Below are positions 13,934-24,989 of a DNA stretch of 64,000 nucleotides, in pieces. A program made the translations under genes and the position numbers. The stretch is from Antitrichia curtipendula. Its lineage: Eukaryota > Streptophyta > Bryopsida > Hypnales > Leucodontaceae. The stretch spans positions 11,178,696 through 11,242,695 of the forward strand of contig OX579638.1 in assembly GCA_951230915.1 (NCBI GenBank), written 5' to 3'. The notes beneath the pieces are model-generated. The model worked only from the letters and a program-made list of their open reading frames with translations, made no database searches and had not been told where the DNA came from. Position 1 is the stretch's first letter, and each line of letters begins with the position of its first letter.

Positions 13934-14697
13934 CCCCTAAAGAACCATCGTGTTTAGTGGCCCAAAATCTCTTCAAAATACTTCTCTCTAGAGCAAGGTC
14001 AAAACCTTCATCAATGTTTATTTCTAACAACATCAACCATATAATCTTTTGATTAACGAGTTCAAGTACAATGTCCCAAAATTTTAGAGTGAATATCCTC
14101 ACCGATTGCAAGTTCAATGTGTCTAAACTTCAAAATATAGGCTTTTTTAGTCCTTTTGAAAGGTAAAATTTTGTCTTTCAACATTTTAAGAAAAAAACAT
14201 GTATGTTCTATAACTTGTGCATTTTAATCAATATGTTGGAAACGGTTCGAGAATAAATATTAAAAATTTTAACCAAAAAAACTTTTGTATTCTTTTTTAA
14301 AGAAATTGTAAAATGGAAGGTCTAATTGAATGAAAGATATAACTAATATGCTAATAACTTTTGGAAGAAAGTGAGAAATGCTAATACCAATAGTGCAAAT
14401 GTTTTAGTAAAGAATTGATATCTTTTATTTTTATTTTTATTTGAAAATTTTGAAAATTGAGAGCAAAAGATGACTTCATATGTTGTTTTTACCTTCATTG
14501 CCTGCACAATAAAACTCATCATAACTTTTACTTCTTTATTTGGAATTCAATGGTTTAATTTTTTTTTGGGATAGGTATCAATCTACACAACTCCAAAAAA
14601 ATTAATAATATTTTGAATATATTTTTTGCTGCCCGATTTGACATTAAAATCAAAAAAATCCTTCCAACTTTTGTAATATTTATTGGTCCTTTAGGAA
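13934..14697. mobile_element. TTAA-flanked element, 764 bp, non-autonomous (piggyBac-like)
   Basis: It begins CCCCTAAAGAACC after TTAA (13,930-13,933) and ends GGTCCTTTAGGAA before TTAA (14,698-14,701). Block B carries the unfilled site: ttgTTAAaatat at 50,479-50,482, with matching DNA on both sides (cacaattaata on the left, atgataacttctatttc on the right). The right end has lost its CCCC motif by substitution. There is no coding capacity. Confidence 0.85.
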
Positions 14698-14870
14698 TTA
14701 AAATATACATGATAACTTCTATTTCTATTTGCAAACCAAAGATAAGTTTATACTTGGTGTTAGAAAATGTCGTTGTTGACAAAATGAATTCAATTCAAAT
14801 GCATATTCAAGTTCATTCTAGGACCTACATAAGGATTTTGTATAGGTTTTAATTTGGATGAATGATTTAA

Positions 14871-15108
14871 CCCTCAAAATTGGGCTGGTGATTGTGGCGA
14901 TCATCTCTTTTAGTATTGTATGACATCATCTACTTAAAAAAACACCAAAACTACTCATTGCGAGACTCATTGGAGGTCAAACTTCTTTGCAAGATTTCTC
15001 CTTTATGCACAAATTTCCAAGGATGAACAATTGTGCTTTGTCTTATATAGAAAGATTATTTGTCATCCATCAGACAAAAAATGTCTTTGGCATTGTCTTT
15101 GGCATTGG
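14871..15108. mobile_element. Short TTAA-associated MITE, ~0.24 kb (second subfamily)
   Basis: This is related along its length to 17,824-18,017, 23,010-23,230 and about 50,655-50,885. Shared landmarks are gaggtcaaact, ctcctttttgcacaaa, aaggatgaacaattg and ttgtcatccat. TTAA lies at both proposed ends (14,867-14,870 and 15,109-15,112). Because block B has it at the paralogous place, this insertion predates the block duplication, unlike the long TTAA elements. Terminal repeats are weak, so the limits are tentative. Confidence 0.55.
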
Positions 15109-15314
15109 TTAAAGGATTTTGTAAAAATGCAAAATGCATATATCCTATTAAAATCAATTACATCAATTTTAATTTACTACCTTTGTGACAAATCTTGTTC
15201 TCGAAGGATAAATACCACTTTTACCACCAAGTGAGAACACAACTAAACAAACTTGCGATTGGTTGCTCAATATGCATATTTTCAATGGCAACCGAACTTC
15301 CATTTTTTTAGAAG

Positions 15315-15568
15315 TGCCAGAGAGGCAATACAAAATCATACAGTGGTGCTCCAAATTTCAAAATTCATCCACATATTGGATAGGATACATCACACTAGCA
15401 CATATCAGACATCTCTATGTTGATTTCATCCATAGTATGACGATTTCATCCAGGTTTATATTTTAATTAAAATTTTTTTAGCCATTTCATCCAAAAACTT
15501 TGGCAATTTTTTACCCTTTTTTCAGACAGATTTTTTTTTCTTGTGCAATCTGGCACACAAAAGCCAAA
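15315..15568. repeat. Direct repeat to the left of RPL18a copy A
   Basis: This segment, from gaagtgccagagaggcaat to tgcaatctggcacacaaaagcc, is related to 18,363-18,620 on the other side of RPL18a copy A and to 54,213-54,460 in block B. The near-identical RPL18a unit starts immediately after it at an A-rich junction. Such flanking direct repeats could have helped duplicate or exchange the ribosomal gene unit, but that is inference. Confidence 0.6.
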
Positions 15569-15622
15569 TAAAAAAGCCCTGATATTGAGTTACATGGGGT
15601 GGATAAACAAGTAGGCCAACCC

Positions 15623-15629
15623 TATAAAA
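15623..15629 (+). promoter_or_regulatory. Candidate TATA box of RPL18a copy A
   Basis: TATAAAA lies about 250 bases before the start codon, inside the conserved unit shared by both gene copies (the same motif is at 51,680-51,686). Downstream of it are AGCCCTAA, a telo-box-like motif common in ribosomal protein promoters, and a pyrimidine-rich leader. The role is inferred from position and motif only. Confidence 0.4.
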
Positions 15630-15872
15630 TTCAGCAAAATAATGTATTGGTTGGCCCGGTGGCAACGCTCTAAACGGAGAGATCCACAGGAAGTAGAGAG
15701 TGAGTTTCAGTGCCCGCTACCTAGTGTGAACGCTGACCCCAAGCCCTAATTTCCGAAGCGGCTGCTTGAAAGCCCTCATCGTTCCTCTCGCTCGCTCTTT
15801 TCCAAGCGTGCCGCGTCGGGAGACAGGCGCTCTCGATTACATTGCATTTCGGGGATTTCTCAGCACGCAGTC

Positions 15873-17376
15873 ATGACATTCCGGGTGAGTAATCCTCGTT
15901 TCTCTTTTGTGATGCTGTAACATCTTTTTGTGTAGACGAAAGCACCGTGAACGCTAGGGTAATTTTGTTAGGGTTCTGGTGTTATGAGTCCAGCAATTTT
16001 GTAAATACCAACAGGATCAGACGTATTCATGTTCATTTTCGATGTGATGGGTGTGCAATACTTTTAAGAATGGATATCGTGATGGAAGATTTCTCGGAAT
16101 CCTGCATTTTCCTGCACGTTCGCAGAGTTTTTACTTGCATTTGAGGTGTCTGATCGTGTCAGTTCCTTGCTGTAACAGTTTCACCAGTACCAGGTGGTGG
16201 GGCGAGCCCTTCCAACTCCCGCCAAGGAGACCCCGAAGGCTTACCGCATGAAGCTGTGGGCCACCGACGAAGTGCGCGCTAAGTCGAAGTTTTGGTACGT
16301 CCTTGCCTCGCTTATTTTCCAAGTGTTTGGGTTCGTTATTTCAAGCTCGTTCTTCGGAAACTTATCATTACTCCCGTAAGAAATCATCGACTGGATTGTG
16401 GCTAAGCTGGTCCATACTTTTTTTGAATTGTATCTTGAGGTGACCTTACTATCAAATCTCTGATCCGTTTTATGAATGCTGTTGACGTGGTTTGTGCTGC
16501 ATTTGATTTCTCTTTGGTTTGGGTGGACGCGGTTGCTTTGCAGGTACTTCCTCAGAAAGTTGCAGAAGGTGAAGAAGTCTCACGGTCAGCTCTTGGCTAT
16601 CAATGAGGTACCTGGAATTTCTGTGCTGCATATTTCTCATTGCATATTTGATGCCGATGACTGATCCCCAGCAGTGGCATTGAGCGATGAAGAGAGACAG
16701 TATTCCGAAGTCGTTTTTAGGGTAGTCCATATTGCCAATCATGGCCTATCAAATAAGTATGCAGAAGTTTTTTTGAGAATCCTTGAGGTTCAGCGGATCC
16801 GCTGGATGTAATTACTCAGTCGTTCAAGACCGTCCTCTCTTTAAAGTTCGATGCGTTGTTACGAAGCTGTCGTCCTTATGCATGCTTGGAGTATTAGGCC
16901 TTTACGAATTCTGATGCTTATTTTGAATGATAGTTTATGTTATAGTAATATCCAGAATAGGTCAGCTGTTTAAGATGAAAGTAAATGGAGAAAGTGTACG
17001 ACTTGCTGCTAAACGACCTTATGTTTATCTTCAGATTTTTGAGAAGTACCCCACCACCATCAAGAACTATGGTATCTGGGTGCGCTATCAGAGCCGGACC
17101 GGCTACCACAACATGTACAAGGAGTACCGAGATCTGACTCTGAATGGAGCGGTGGAGCAGATGTACGATGAGATGGCTTCTCGTCATCGGGTGCGGTCGC
17201 CTTGCATCCAGATCATTAAGACTGCAACTATTCCAGTATCGCTCTGCAAGCGTGAGAACACCAAGCAGTTTCATAATTCCACAATTAAGTTCCCATTGAC
17301 CTACCGCAAGATCCGCCCACCAACCAGGAGCTTGAAGACCACATATAAGGCATCCAGGCCCAACACCTTCGTGTAG
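15873..17376 (+). CDS. RPL18A: 60S ribosomal protein L18a (eL20), copy A
   Basis: Cytosolic large-subunit ribosomal protein. Four exons: 15,873-15,884, 16,179-16,294, 16,544-16,607 and 17,035-17,376, all with GT-AG introns. They join to 534 nt coding 177 residues, about the length of plant L18a. The product starts [16 protein letters not shown] and keeps diagnostic segments such as [57 protein letters not shown] and [12 protein letters not shown]. The start is the only ATG that places [10 protein letters not shown] near the N terminus; exon 1 is just four codons. No damage is visible. Its unit (15,570-17,820) is nearly identical to copy B, introns included. As a housekeeping gene it is probably expressed. 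Confidence 0.96.
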
Positions 17377-17823
17377 ACATGCGTTTGCTGAAGGGGTATG
17401 CCATAGTTGTTCTTTCTGTTTGTTTCATACGGGGATCAGTAAAGCTCTGGAGCCACCCAACATTCAAGTAAAGATGTGCCGGTTCCTATTCTTTTATGGG
17501 ATGTCCTCCGGGAATTGTTTTGATTTCTCTTTTTGTTCACTGCAGGGTACATTGGTTTAGTGTACTCATTCTTTTAGTTTGTGAGAATGAACTCTTTCCT
17601 CGACAATTGGTAGCTGGAACTGTGTGGAGAGCAATTGTTTTCGCTTAGGATGAATCTTTGCACTGTTTGAAACCAGTGCGACTTTTACAAAGGAAGTCCT
17701 GTGGCATTATTTAAGCGCATGTTTGAACCTTCAAGGACTATTTTTTTTCCCAAGATTTCTAAAGATGCGAAGGAACGTTTTATGAAGGACCACTTAGACT
17801 AAGAATATAATGATGACGCTTGA

Positions 17824-18017
17824 CCCTTAAGCGACGGGCTCATAACCGTGCTTAACACTATGTGAATTTTTGGATTAAAATAGTGCAAAAGCATTCATTG
17901 GAAGTCAAACTAGTGTAGAGGATCTTCTCTTTTCCCACAAAATTTGGAGGATGAATGATTGCACTTTTGTCCTACACATGAGATTCTCTTATCATTCATC
18001 GGCCGCAAAACGTCCGG
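17824..18017. mobile_element. Short TTAA-associated MITE, 194 bp, absent from block B
   Basis: Block A reads gatgacgcTTGA, then this element, then TTAAgtagaag; block B reads gatgacgctcaagcagaag with nothing between (about 53,877). The insertion is therefore direct and sits just at the end of the near-identical RPL18a unit. The flanks fit a TTAA duplication with one mutated copy. The interior matches 14,871-15,108 and 23,010-23,230. Confidence 0.6.
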
Positions 18018-18362
18018 TTAAGTAGAAGTTGTAGATTGCTATTGAGAAGTTGAGCTAGCTCATTCCAGACAATTTCCACAATTTTCTGGCCATGGACACC
18101 TATGAAATGGTTCAAATAAATTTTGCATTCAATCTATAACGAAGACTCTTTAATTCATGAGATTTTGGACTAAGTAGGTTGACTGCGTGGCTGCAAATAG
18201 TATTTGGTGATTGTGATGGATTGGAGTCCTTTATTGATTTGCCATAGAAACTTCTATGCCTTTTATTGTAAAATCATTTTAGAAATTGGCCATTTTAGGG
18301 CTTTCATGTTGTAGTAATCTAGGAAATACTACAACCCAATCTTTCTTTTCCATTTTTTATGA

Positions 18363-18620
18363 AGTGCAAAAGTGGCAATATAAAATGTTATAATGGTGTT
18401 CCAAATATCAGCATTCATCCAAATATTGAATAGAAAATATCACATTCGTACATATCACATGTTTCTAATTCTATTTTCATCAATAATTTGACAATTTTAT
18501 CCAAGATTTTGTTTCAATTTGAAGTTTTTTGGTGAAAAATTTCTCAATTTTTAACCCTATCTAAACCAAATTCTTATTTTTTGGTGCAATCTGTCACAAG
18601 GAAGCGAAAAAGAAAAGCCT
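18363..18620. repeat. Direct repeat to the right of RPL18a copy A
   Basis: It is related to 15,315-15,568, with matching order of gaagtgc, aatatcagcattcatcc, cacatatca, tttcaatttgaag and ttggtgcaatctg. The block B counterpart is at 54,213-54,460. Together with 15,315-15,568 it brackets RPL18a copy A. Confidence 0.6.
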
Positions 18621-18995
18621 TGATTGTAATGACTTCAGGTGAGTGAAGTGATCATAGTAGAGTTATTTGTAGGTTTGTAAGTTTTTTTCAGATTGTACCA
18701 AGGATGTTAGAGAAAGGCTTAACTAAGAATAATACAAAAGAAACAAAACACCAAATTCTATTAACCCCCAAGTTTGGTGCTTCAAAGAATTTTGTCCTAT
18801 GTTTTTTTCAAAATCTAGCTCTTGGTCCCTCATTTGAGACACTTTTACAAATAACACCAATTAGAAAAGATCTAATTGCAATGTGACAATACCAAAATTG
18901 TTTCACTAGATTTGAATATCATTAGGATTACAAAAAATAAATTAACAAAAAATTGCATGGATGTGAACATGATGGATGAAATCATGACCTCTTAA

Positions 18996-21900
18996 TTTGT
19001 ATTTAATATATAGGATGATGGCACTTTTGTTGTTTAGTGGGAGTGGTCTAGAGACTTTTTTTGACCATTTAGGTAGTAGACTTCATAAATTTGTAACAAC
19101 TTTATTTCAAATTTTTATTTAGTTAAAAAATTACAATTTCAATTGCTATTTCTTTCTTACATTAGTCATTTGTGGAAAAATAAAAAATAAAAAACAAAAT
19201 CTTCTCATAGGAACAAGGCAACCATTTTGTCTACGATGGGACCATCCAACTTAGATTACATCTGTACATTTGGAACTACTATTGCATTAACTTAGACAAG
19301 ATTGGTCAGCTATAGTGACATTGAGAAATATTGAAACCTTATTTTAGTGCATTTTAATTCATTGATCATTTACAAGGAATGCAACTTACAATTTAAGTTT
19401 ACAATTTACTCAATTGGTACATTAGAAATAGTAGGAAGGTGTGAATGATGAAAGTCTACTTTAACTTCTTGCTATGGCATGATTGCCATATAGCTGTGGA
19501 AGAGATATTCATCTACTATTTTTTAATCTTAGCATGCACAAAATTAGTGCATCTTTCAATGTAATCAAATCCTTATGTGCATAATTCTCAAAGAACCCTA
19601 AGCTGCCAAAAAATAAAACTAGATGCATTTATTTGGAAAATGTTTAATGGATGATTTTAGTGGTCTCCATAGGGCACTAAAATCACCCATTAAACATTTT
19701 CTATCCATCTTGTTATTCTAAAGTTAAAAATATTTATCATTAAAATTTGAACCAGTTTTTTTTTCTACAATTGACTTTGGATTAAATATTAGTGATATTT
19801 AGAAGAATTTTTCCTTTTGAGTTAATATTGTTATACTTAACTTAATATGGTATTACTTCACATTATTTTGCTTTATACCTTTTTAGAGAGTTTTAGATAC
19901 TAATGTGACAAAATAATTATTATTCAAAGTAACACCAAGGATTCCTACAAGAACTTAGTCAATAAAAGACCACACAGTTATGTCCTAGGTATGCAATTCC
20001 CATATTATATGACCTTCATTATAATCACTTATAATGCATTTTAGTTTAATCTCAAGGAATATAATTTGTTTTAATATAATTTTTTTTTGTAGCCCTTTCA
20101 ACAAGGAATGCATAAACATAATTATATACATGAAATGAGTATTTTTTAGGACAATAATAGCATTAAAAACCTAATTATATGAGTTTTTTTAATACATGTA
20201 TTATAGGCCTAGCTACTCACTTTTGGAAGCTTTCTAATCAATTTAATTTTAATGGTAGAGAATTTTTTGTACAGAATTTTTTAAGCTATAGATTTTTCAA
20301 TTCTTCATGTATATTGCAAGTTTTTATCTAATATGTATTCAATCCACATTTTCTACAATTAATTTTTTTAAATTTGGTTTTCAATTAACTTTTTGGTCTT
20401 TTTAATTTGATATAATTTTTATAAAAACCGTCTTCTAAGTCATTTTAATGCCGATGACCCCTACGTATAATACAAAAGTTGCATATTTAGGAGTTATGTG
20501 TTGAACAATGATAGAATGTAAGCATGTCCCTTAAGCCTAAAAGCAAAAAGAATTGGATCTTCTTAAATGTTTGTATACTCTTCTACACATTTTGTAACAC
20601 ATGTATAATTTAGATTTTTAAACCCCTTATTTGCAAATATTCTATAGTTCAAGAATATGTTTTTCCTTAATAACTAATTTTCAAAGCAGTTGAAGAATAA
20701 CCATTGAAAGATGACTTTAAACTTCTTGAATTTCAAGTAGTTACAAAGTCACTTTTAATTATAGAATGCAAGTCTTGCATGTGTTACAATGAATGTGTTA
20801 CAATGTTAGAAGTATTTGAAAAGTCATTGTATGTGTGCCATGGCTTTGTATTTTTACTCGAGTTCTAGATACAAGCTCTCATTGAAATTTAGATCATTAT
20901 CCAAGAGTTTGACTTTGCACAAAAACAATCATTGGTATAAAACTAAATAGCTTAAAGATCAAATACATTACAACCATCTTTGAAGTACGCACAAGAAAAT
21001 CTTTCATTTTTTGATTTGAAGATGTAAAGACTGTGATTAATATTCTAATTTATTGTAGGTACCGATTAAATTGTTTAGAACTAATGAGTTGATTTCATTT
21101 CCTAAAAGCACAAATTTGAAAAAATAAATTTTCAAAGAACGCAAATGTCTACTTTAGAATGCGCTTAATTGCTTTAGCTAGAAGTTTAGACTTTTTAAAA
21201 AAATAATTTCTAAAGAAGAGAAAGATTTTTTAAATCTTTTTTCCAAATAAATTCAAAGATTGTCACACGAAAAAAGCAAATTTAAAATTCAAGAAATAAC
21301 TTAAATAAATACAATTCATAGAGCTTAGAAGGTCTAATTTTTTGTCTTCAAACTTAATAAGTTCTAGACTAAATTATAGCTCAATTTGACAATATTGGTC
21401 ATCATTATAATTAAACAACTTACTATTGACTAATAATAAAACTTTGTTTAGTTGCACACAAGTGAATCTACTTTAAGAGCATGTGGTTGATTGCTTTATA
21501 AAATAATGAAACAATAGGGGAATTTTGAACAAGTCTATATACAAAGGTTATTTTTTGATTGCAGATGGCCAAAGACCTACAAATATATAATGGTTCAAAA
21601 AAATTATATTAATTCTTCTTAAATTTCCAAAAAATCTAGAAACTGATGTAATTTTATTTCATATTGATTCAAATAAAATATAAAACAATTGTAATGTAAC
21701 GAATTAAGGTGGTTGCAAGAAAGACCGTTTAGTTTTTTGATAGTATTTGGCCAAAATTGTAGTTTTTGCGTTCAATACTAGGAGTAATAGGGATACTATG
21801 AAACAAAACAATTTGAGCCGTTGATTAAAAAAACTAACGACTATAAGTATTGTTGCAAATCCTATAATAACTTGCAAGTAATAAAACAATTCTATTTGAA

Positions 21901-22085
21901 AAATAGACAATTTGTCACAAATAATAGGTATAAATTAATAATAAATAGAAAACCATGACAAAAAAAACCTAAAAATTAATATAATTTCACCAAAAAAATA
22001 AAGTCTAAACCATCTTTATTGTTTAAAAGTGTACATCCAAAAGAACACTATTTGTATAGATATGGAGTCTATAAAATAATATATT
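18996..22085. other. AT-rich intergenic DNA, nothing recognised
   Basis: After the point where the block A/B similarity stops (about 18,995) there are about 3 kb of AT-rich DNA with only short open frames. I see no exon-like GC rise, no RNA gene and no clear inverted repeats. A short local inverted match (aaatgtttaatggatgatttta near 19,637 against aaaatcacccattaaacattt near 19,678) is the only structure noted. Confidence 0.5.
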
Positions 22086-22089
22086 TTAA

Positions 22090-22668
22090 CCCCTAAAACC
22101 CCAAGGGTGTTTTTTGCCAAAAACCACTCAAAACTACCACTTCTGTTGTATTCACTTAAAGAAACCAAATTTTTTGTTTTTGGGGGAATTCAACCATAGG
22201 ATCTTGTACTTAACTTGTCTGAGATCATGTGGTAAAAATTTCATCAAATTTGACCGTACGGATTGGAAGATATTAGCATTCAAAGTTGAACAAAAAGTTC
22301 TTTTTTAAGAAGATGCTTAAATTGCCCAAAATACTAAGATTGTCCATAACTTTCTCATTCCTAGTCCAAATAGAATGAATCAAAGCTCCACGTATAGGTA
22401 AAAACATAATCTTTCAGGAATCAAACTCAAAAAAAATGATTTTGACTTTTTGTAATTTTTTGGGGGCTGCCCGCCAATCTCTATTTCTTGCTCATTGTGC
22501 CATAATTTTTTAATCCGGCATCCGATTGAAACAAAAATTATATATCCACAAAGCTCTTGCAAAGCAGCACAACCTCAAAAATCTCAAAAAAATTCACTTC
22601 AAATTGAGACAATAGGAACCTATCCGGACTCAAATTGTCCCTCGAGAGGACAAGTGGGGTTTTAGAGG
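22090..22668. mobile_element. TTAA-flanked element, 579 bp, non-autonomous (piggyBac-like)
   Basis: It begins CCCCTAAAACCCC after TTAA (22,086-22,089) and ends GGGGTTTTAGAGG before TTAA (22,669-22,672). The interior is close to the partial copy at 2300-2761 and, in opposite orientation, to the left part of 45,571-46,485. No coding frame of note. Confidence 0.75.
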
Positions 22669-23009
22669 TTAAATTGGCTTTGGTCGGCACATGTCCCTCC
22701 TACTGTGAAAATAAACCACAAAAATTTCAAATCCAAATCATAAATTTTGGGTACTCCCAAATACTAAACCCTCCTAAACTTCAAATTATGATAATTAAAT
22801 AAAAAATTATTTTTAATTATAAAATTATTCTTTTAAAGTTCTAAAAAATAAAGAATATGATTACAATCAAGTTGGCCATCTCTAATAAAAATTACAATTT
22901 AATCAAGTTCTACCCCCAAAAGTTCTAACAGAAAACAACTTTGTTAGTCTAAATGTGAGGCAAGATAGTACCAATCTTTCTTGTAATCACCCACTAAACC
23001 ATATATTAA

Positions 23010-23230
23010 CCCTTAAAGGATGAGGGGTGGCCTTGGAAATCATCCCTTTTTATTACCATGTGAATCATAGGCTTAAAAAATAGCAAAAGCAATCATTAGA
23101 AGGCAAACTATTAAAGAAGACCTCCCCTTTTCACAACAAAATTCCAAGGATGAATAGTTGTACTTCTGTCCTACTACAATGATTCTTTGTCATCCATCGG
23201 ATGTTTGGCATCTATGTCAACATTCAAGGA
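23010..23230. mobile_element. Short TTAA-associated MITE, 221 bp
   Basis: It begins CCCTTAAAGGATG after TTAA (23,006-23,009) and ends cattcaagga before TTAA (23,231-23,234), giving weak inverted ends (yCCTTrAAkG). The interior matches 17,824-18,017 and 14,871-15,108. Confidence 0.55.
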
Positions 23231-23234
23231 TTAA

Positions 23235-24093
23235 GATAGTTGTGAAATCTTACACCCTTGTGATTTTGAGAATAAACTCTATATCCAATATTATATAAAG
23301 AAGTATGAATGTAGCTATGCATAAATTATTAGCTGGATTGGTCCTTGTCTTCAAGTGAGAGATCATTGAAAGTGCCCCTTGCCATCATAGGATCACAGGA
23401 AAAAAATGAAGGAAATTCTTGAACTTTATTGAAAAGCTTGGTGAAGTTTAGTAGAAAGATTTGTGTAAAAAAAAGTTCATGATGAAAATTCTATTGCCTT
23501 TGTACTTCGCCATTTTTTTTAAGTCATTGCTCTAAAAACACACATTTAGTGTTGAATAGTTTTCAGTGATCTTTTAATAGTTTCTTTGACTATACTTGAC
23601 AAACATTGAAAAATTACTGAAATTCCTTGCAACAATTTATAGTCTAAGAAGTTTGTAAGAAACAACTCAAGGTAAAATTACCTTATTATCATAAGTGAAT
23701 AACAAAAAGAATATTAAAATATTAAAAATATATATAAAATTGCAATACACTTACTTAATAGATAGGCGAGTGAAAAAGTTTGTTTTGACAATAAATTGTG
23801 CATTTTGGTGAGTGAACTTGAACAAATGGATTCTTAATTCACATCATTCCTTACAATAACTTAAGGACAATTAAAATCAAAATAACTAAATTCAACTCTT
23901 TAAGTAAGTATTTTATTCTTAAATCAAAATCAATTGAAAAGAGAGTATTCAACAATGAAATCTCCATTGTATAGTGCTTATATAGTGAATGAGATTGTTA
24001 ACATACTCTTTAATTTTGAGATCATATTGCTACATTTTGGATAAATATTCATGTATATAGATGAATATTCATTTGTTTCAATGAACACAAAAT
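23235..24093. other. AT-rich intergenic DNA left of the MULE
   Basis: No gene or clear repeat is seen. The stretch ends at the direct repeat that marks the left boundary of the large MULE. Confidence 0.5.
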
Positions 24094-24108
24094 CATGGGG
24101 AGGGGGGG
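24094..24108. repeat. Left target-site-like direct repeat of the MULE
   Basis: CATGGGGAGGGGGGG lies directly outside the left terminal inverted repeat. The same string, with a longer G run, lies directly outside the right end at 37,397-37,414. It is longer than the usual 9-11 bp MULE duplication; the core could be CATGGGGAG with the G run a property of the target. Confidence 0.7.
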
Positions 24109-24152
24109 ATTGCTATTTTGCGTGCATAGATATGCGAGCGTAGAGCATAGAG
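24109..24152 (+). repeat. Left terminal inverted repeat of the MULE
   Basis: It contains the 15-mer TGCTATTTTGCGTGC (24,111-24,125), matched exactly in inverted orientation at 37,377-37,391, and gagcgtagagcatagag (24,136-24,152), matched at 37,357-37,373 with one mismatch. The spacer between the two matches is 10 nt here and 3 nt on the right. The motif GCGAGCGTAGAGC is repeated again just inside. Confidence 0.8.
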
Positions 24153-24989
24153 CATAGATTTGCGAGCGTAGAGCGGTTTTAGTTAGTTAATTTCGGGAAT
24201 GCGGGCGATAAAGTTAAAGTTATAGAACATTTGAAGTGTTTTAACTCTAGAAAATTATAATAATGACAGGCTTATGACCGTGGAGTAGGTTGCAGGAATA
24301 TGACTAAGAGCAGTTTTAGATCGTAAGTACACTTACCATATAGAAGACGGAAGTCGCAAGTATCGGCCATATAGTCCTATAACCGTGATGATAAGGGTTA
24401 TAAGAGGTGAGACGATATCATATGTGTGGTTCCGGATTGTAGCAAGGAGAAGACTAAGGAGGTATTGTTTAGGGGATTGCAAGAGGTAGGGAGAGTACGT
24501 GATGGAGAATGGGCGCGCAAGAGTGAGGAAGAGCAGCTACCATGGTGGTAGCGTAACAGATTTTCTGTCGGTTTAGCTTATGTTCAGGATTTACAAGGCG
24601 ATTTAGAACAATTTAGGATGCGATTTTAGGGTGGATTTAGGGTTTAGGATTTTAGGAAGCACTTAGAAGACAGACAGAGACTACGACCACAACAACGGAG
24701 ATGGATTTAGGCATTCAAGAAACCAAGAAGGCTTAGATATGAGACAAACATTTAGGATTTAGGGTTTAGAGTCTCATGCCATGCAGCAGTACGATGAATG
24801 AGAAATACTCCAAGAACTTCTATAGGGTTTGATAGTGGAGCAAGTTCACAACAACAAAAGCTGCTTGCACAAATTTGGCGGTGGCCCTTCAAGTCTCACC
24901 GCCTTCTCTTCAAAGTAGGGGAGAGGATCACATTACGGTAATAGAACTATTCTTGCTCACTATGCACCGTAGTGTTTTAGTAGCAGAAT
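24153..24989. other. MULE left subterminal region, noncoding
   Basis: This holds subterminal repeats (CCTATAACCGTGA at 24,376-24,388, related gaccgtgg and cggttata motifs) and a stretch at about 24,600-24,780 rich in GATTTAGG and TTTAGGG-like words. It is downstream of the transposase stop codon on the minus strand and presumably holds its 3' untranslated region. No protein is supported. Confidence 0.5.

Larger units (their letters stand above)
3310..18995. repeat. Segmental duplication, block A (paralogous to block B)
   Basis: Long stretches align in the same order to block B (44,245-55,555). Examples are 3340-3577 with 44,260-44,506, 4545-5600 with 44,520-45,545, 11,505-13,300 with 46,495-48,270, 13,310-13,930 with 49,205-50,478, 14,700-15,110 with 50,482-50,900, 15,570-17,820 with 51,627-53,877, and 18,022-18,990 with 53,880-54,840. 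By eye most of it is diverged at roughly one base in six to eight, except the RPL18a unit, which is nearly identical. DNA between about 5610 and 11,500 has no counterpart in block B apart from a short piece near 6800. Confidence 0.85.

Noticed and set aside
16927..17274. Minus-strand frame across RPL18a exon 4
   Set aside because: Shadow of the ribosomal protein exon on the other strand; the same applies at 52,975-53,331.
15570..17820. RPL18a duplication as a processed retrocopy
   Set aside because: All three introns are present in both copies, so duplication was at the DNA level.
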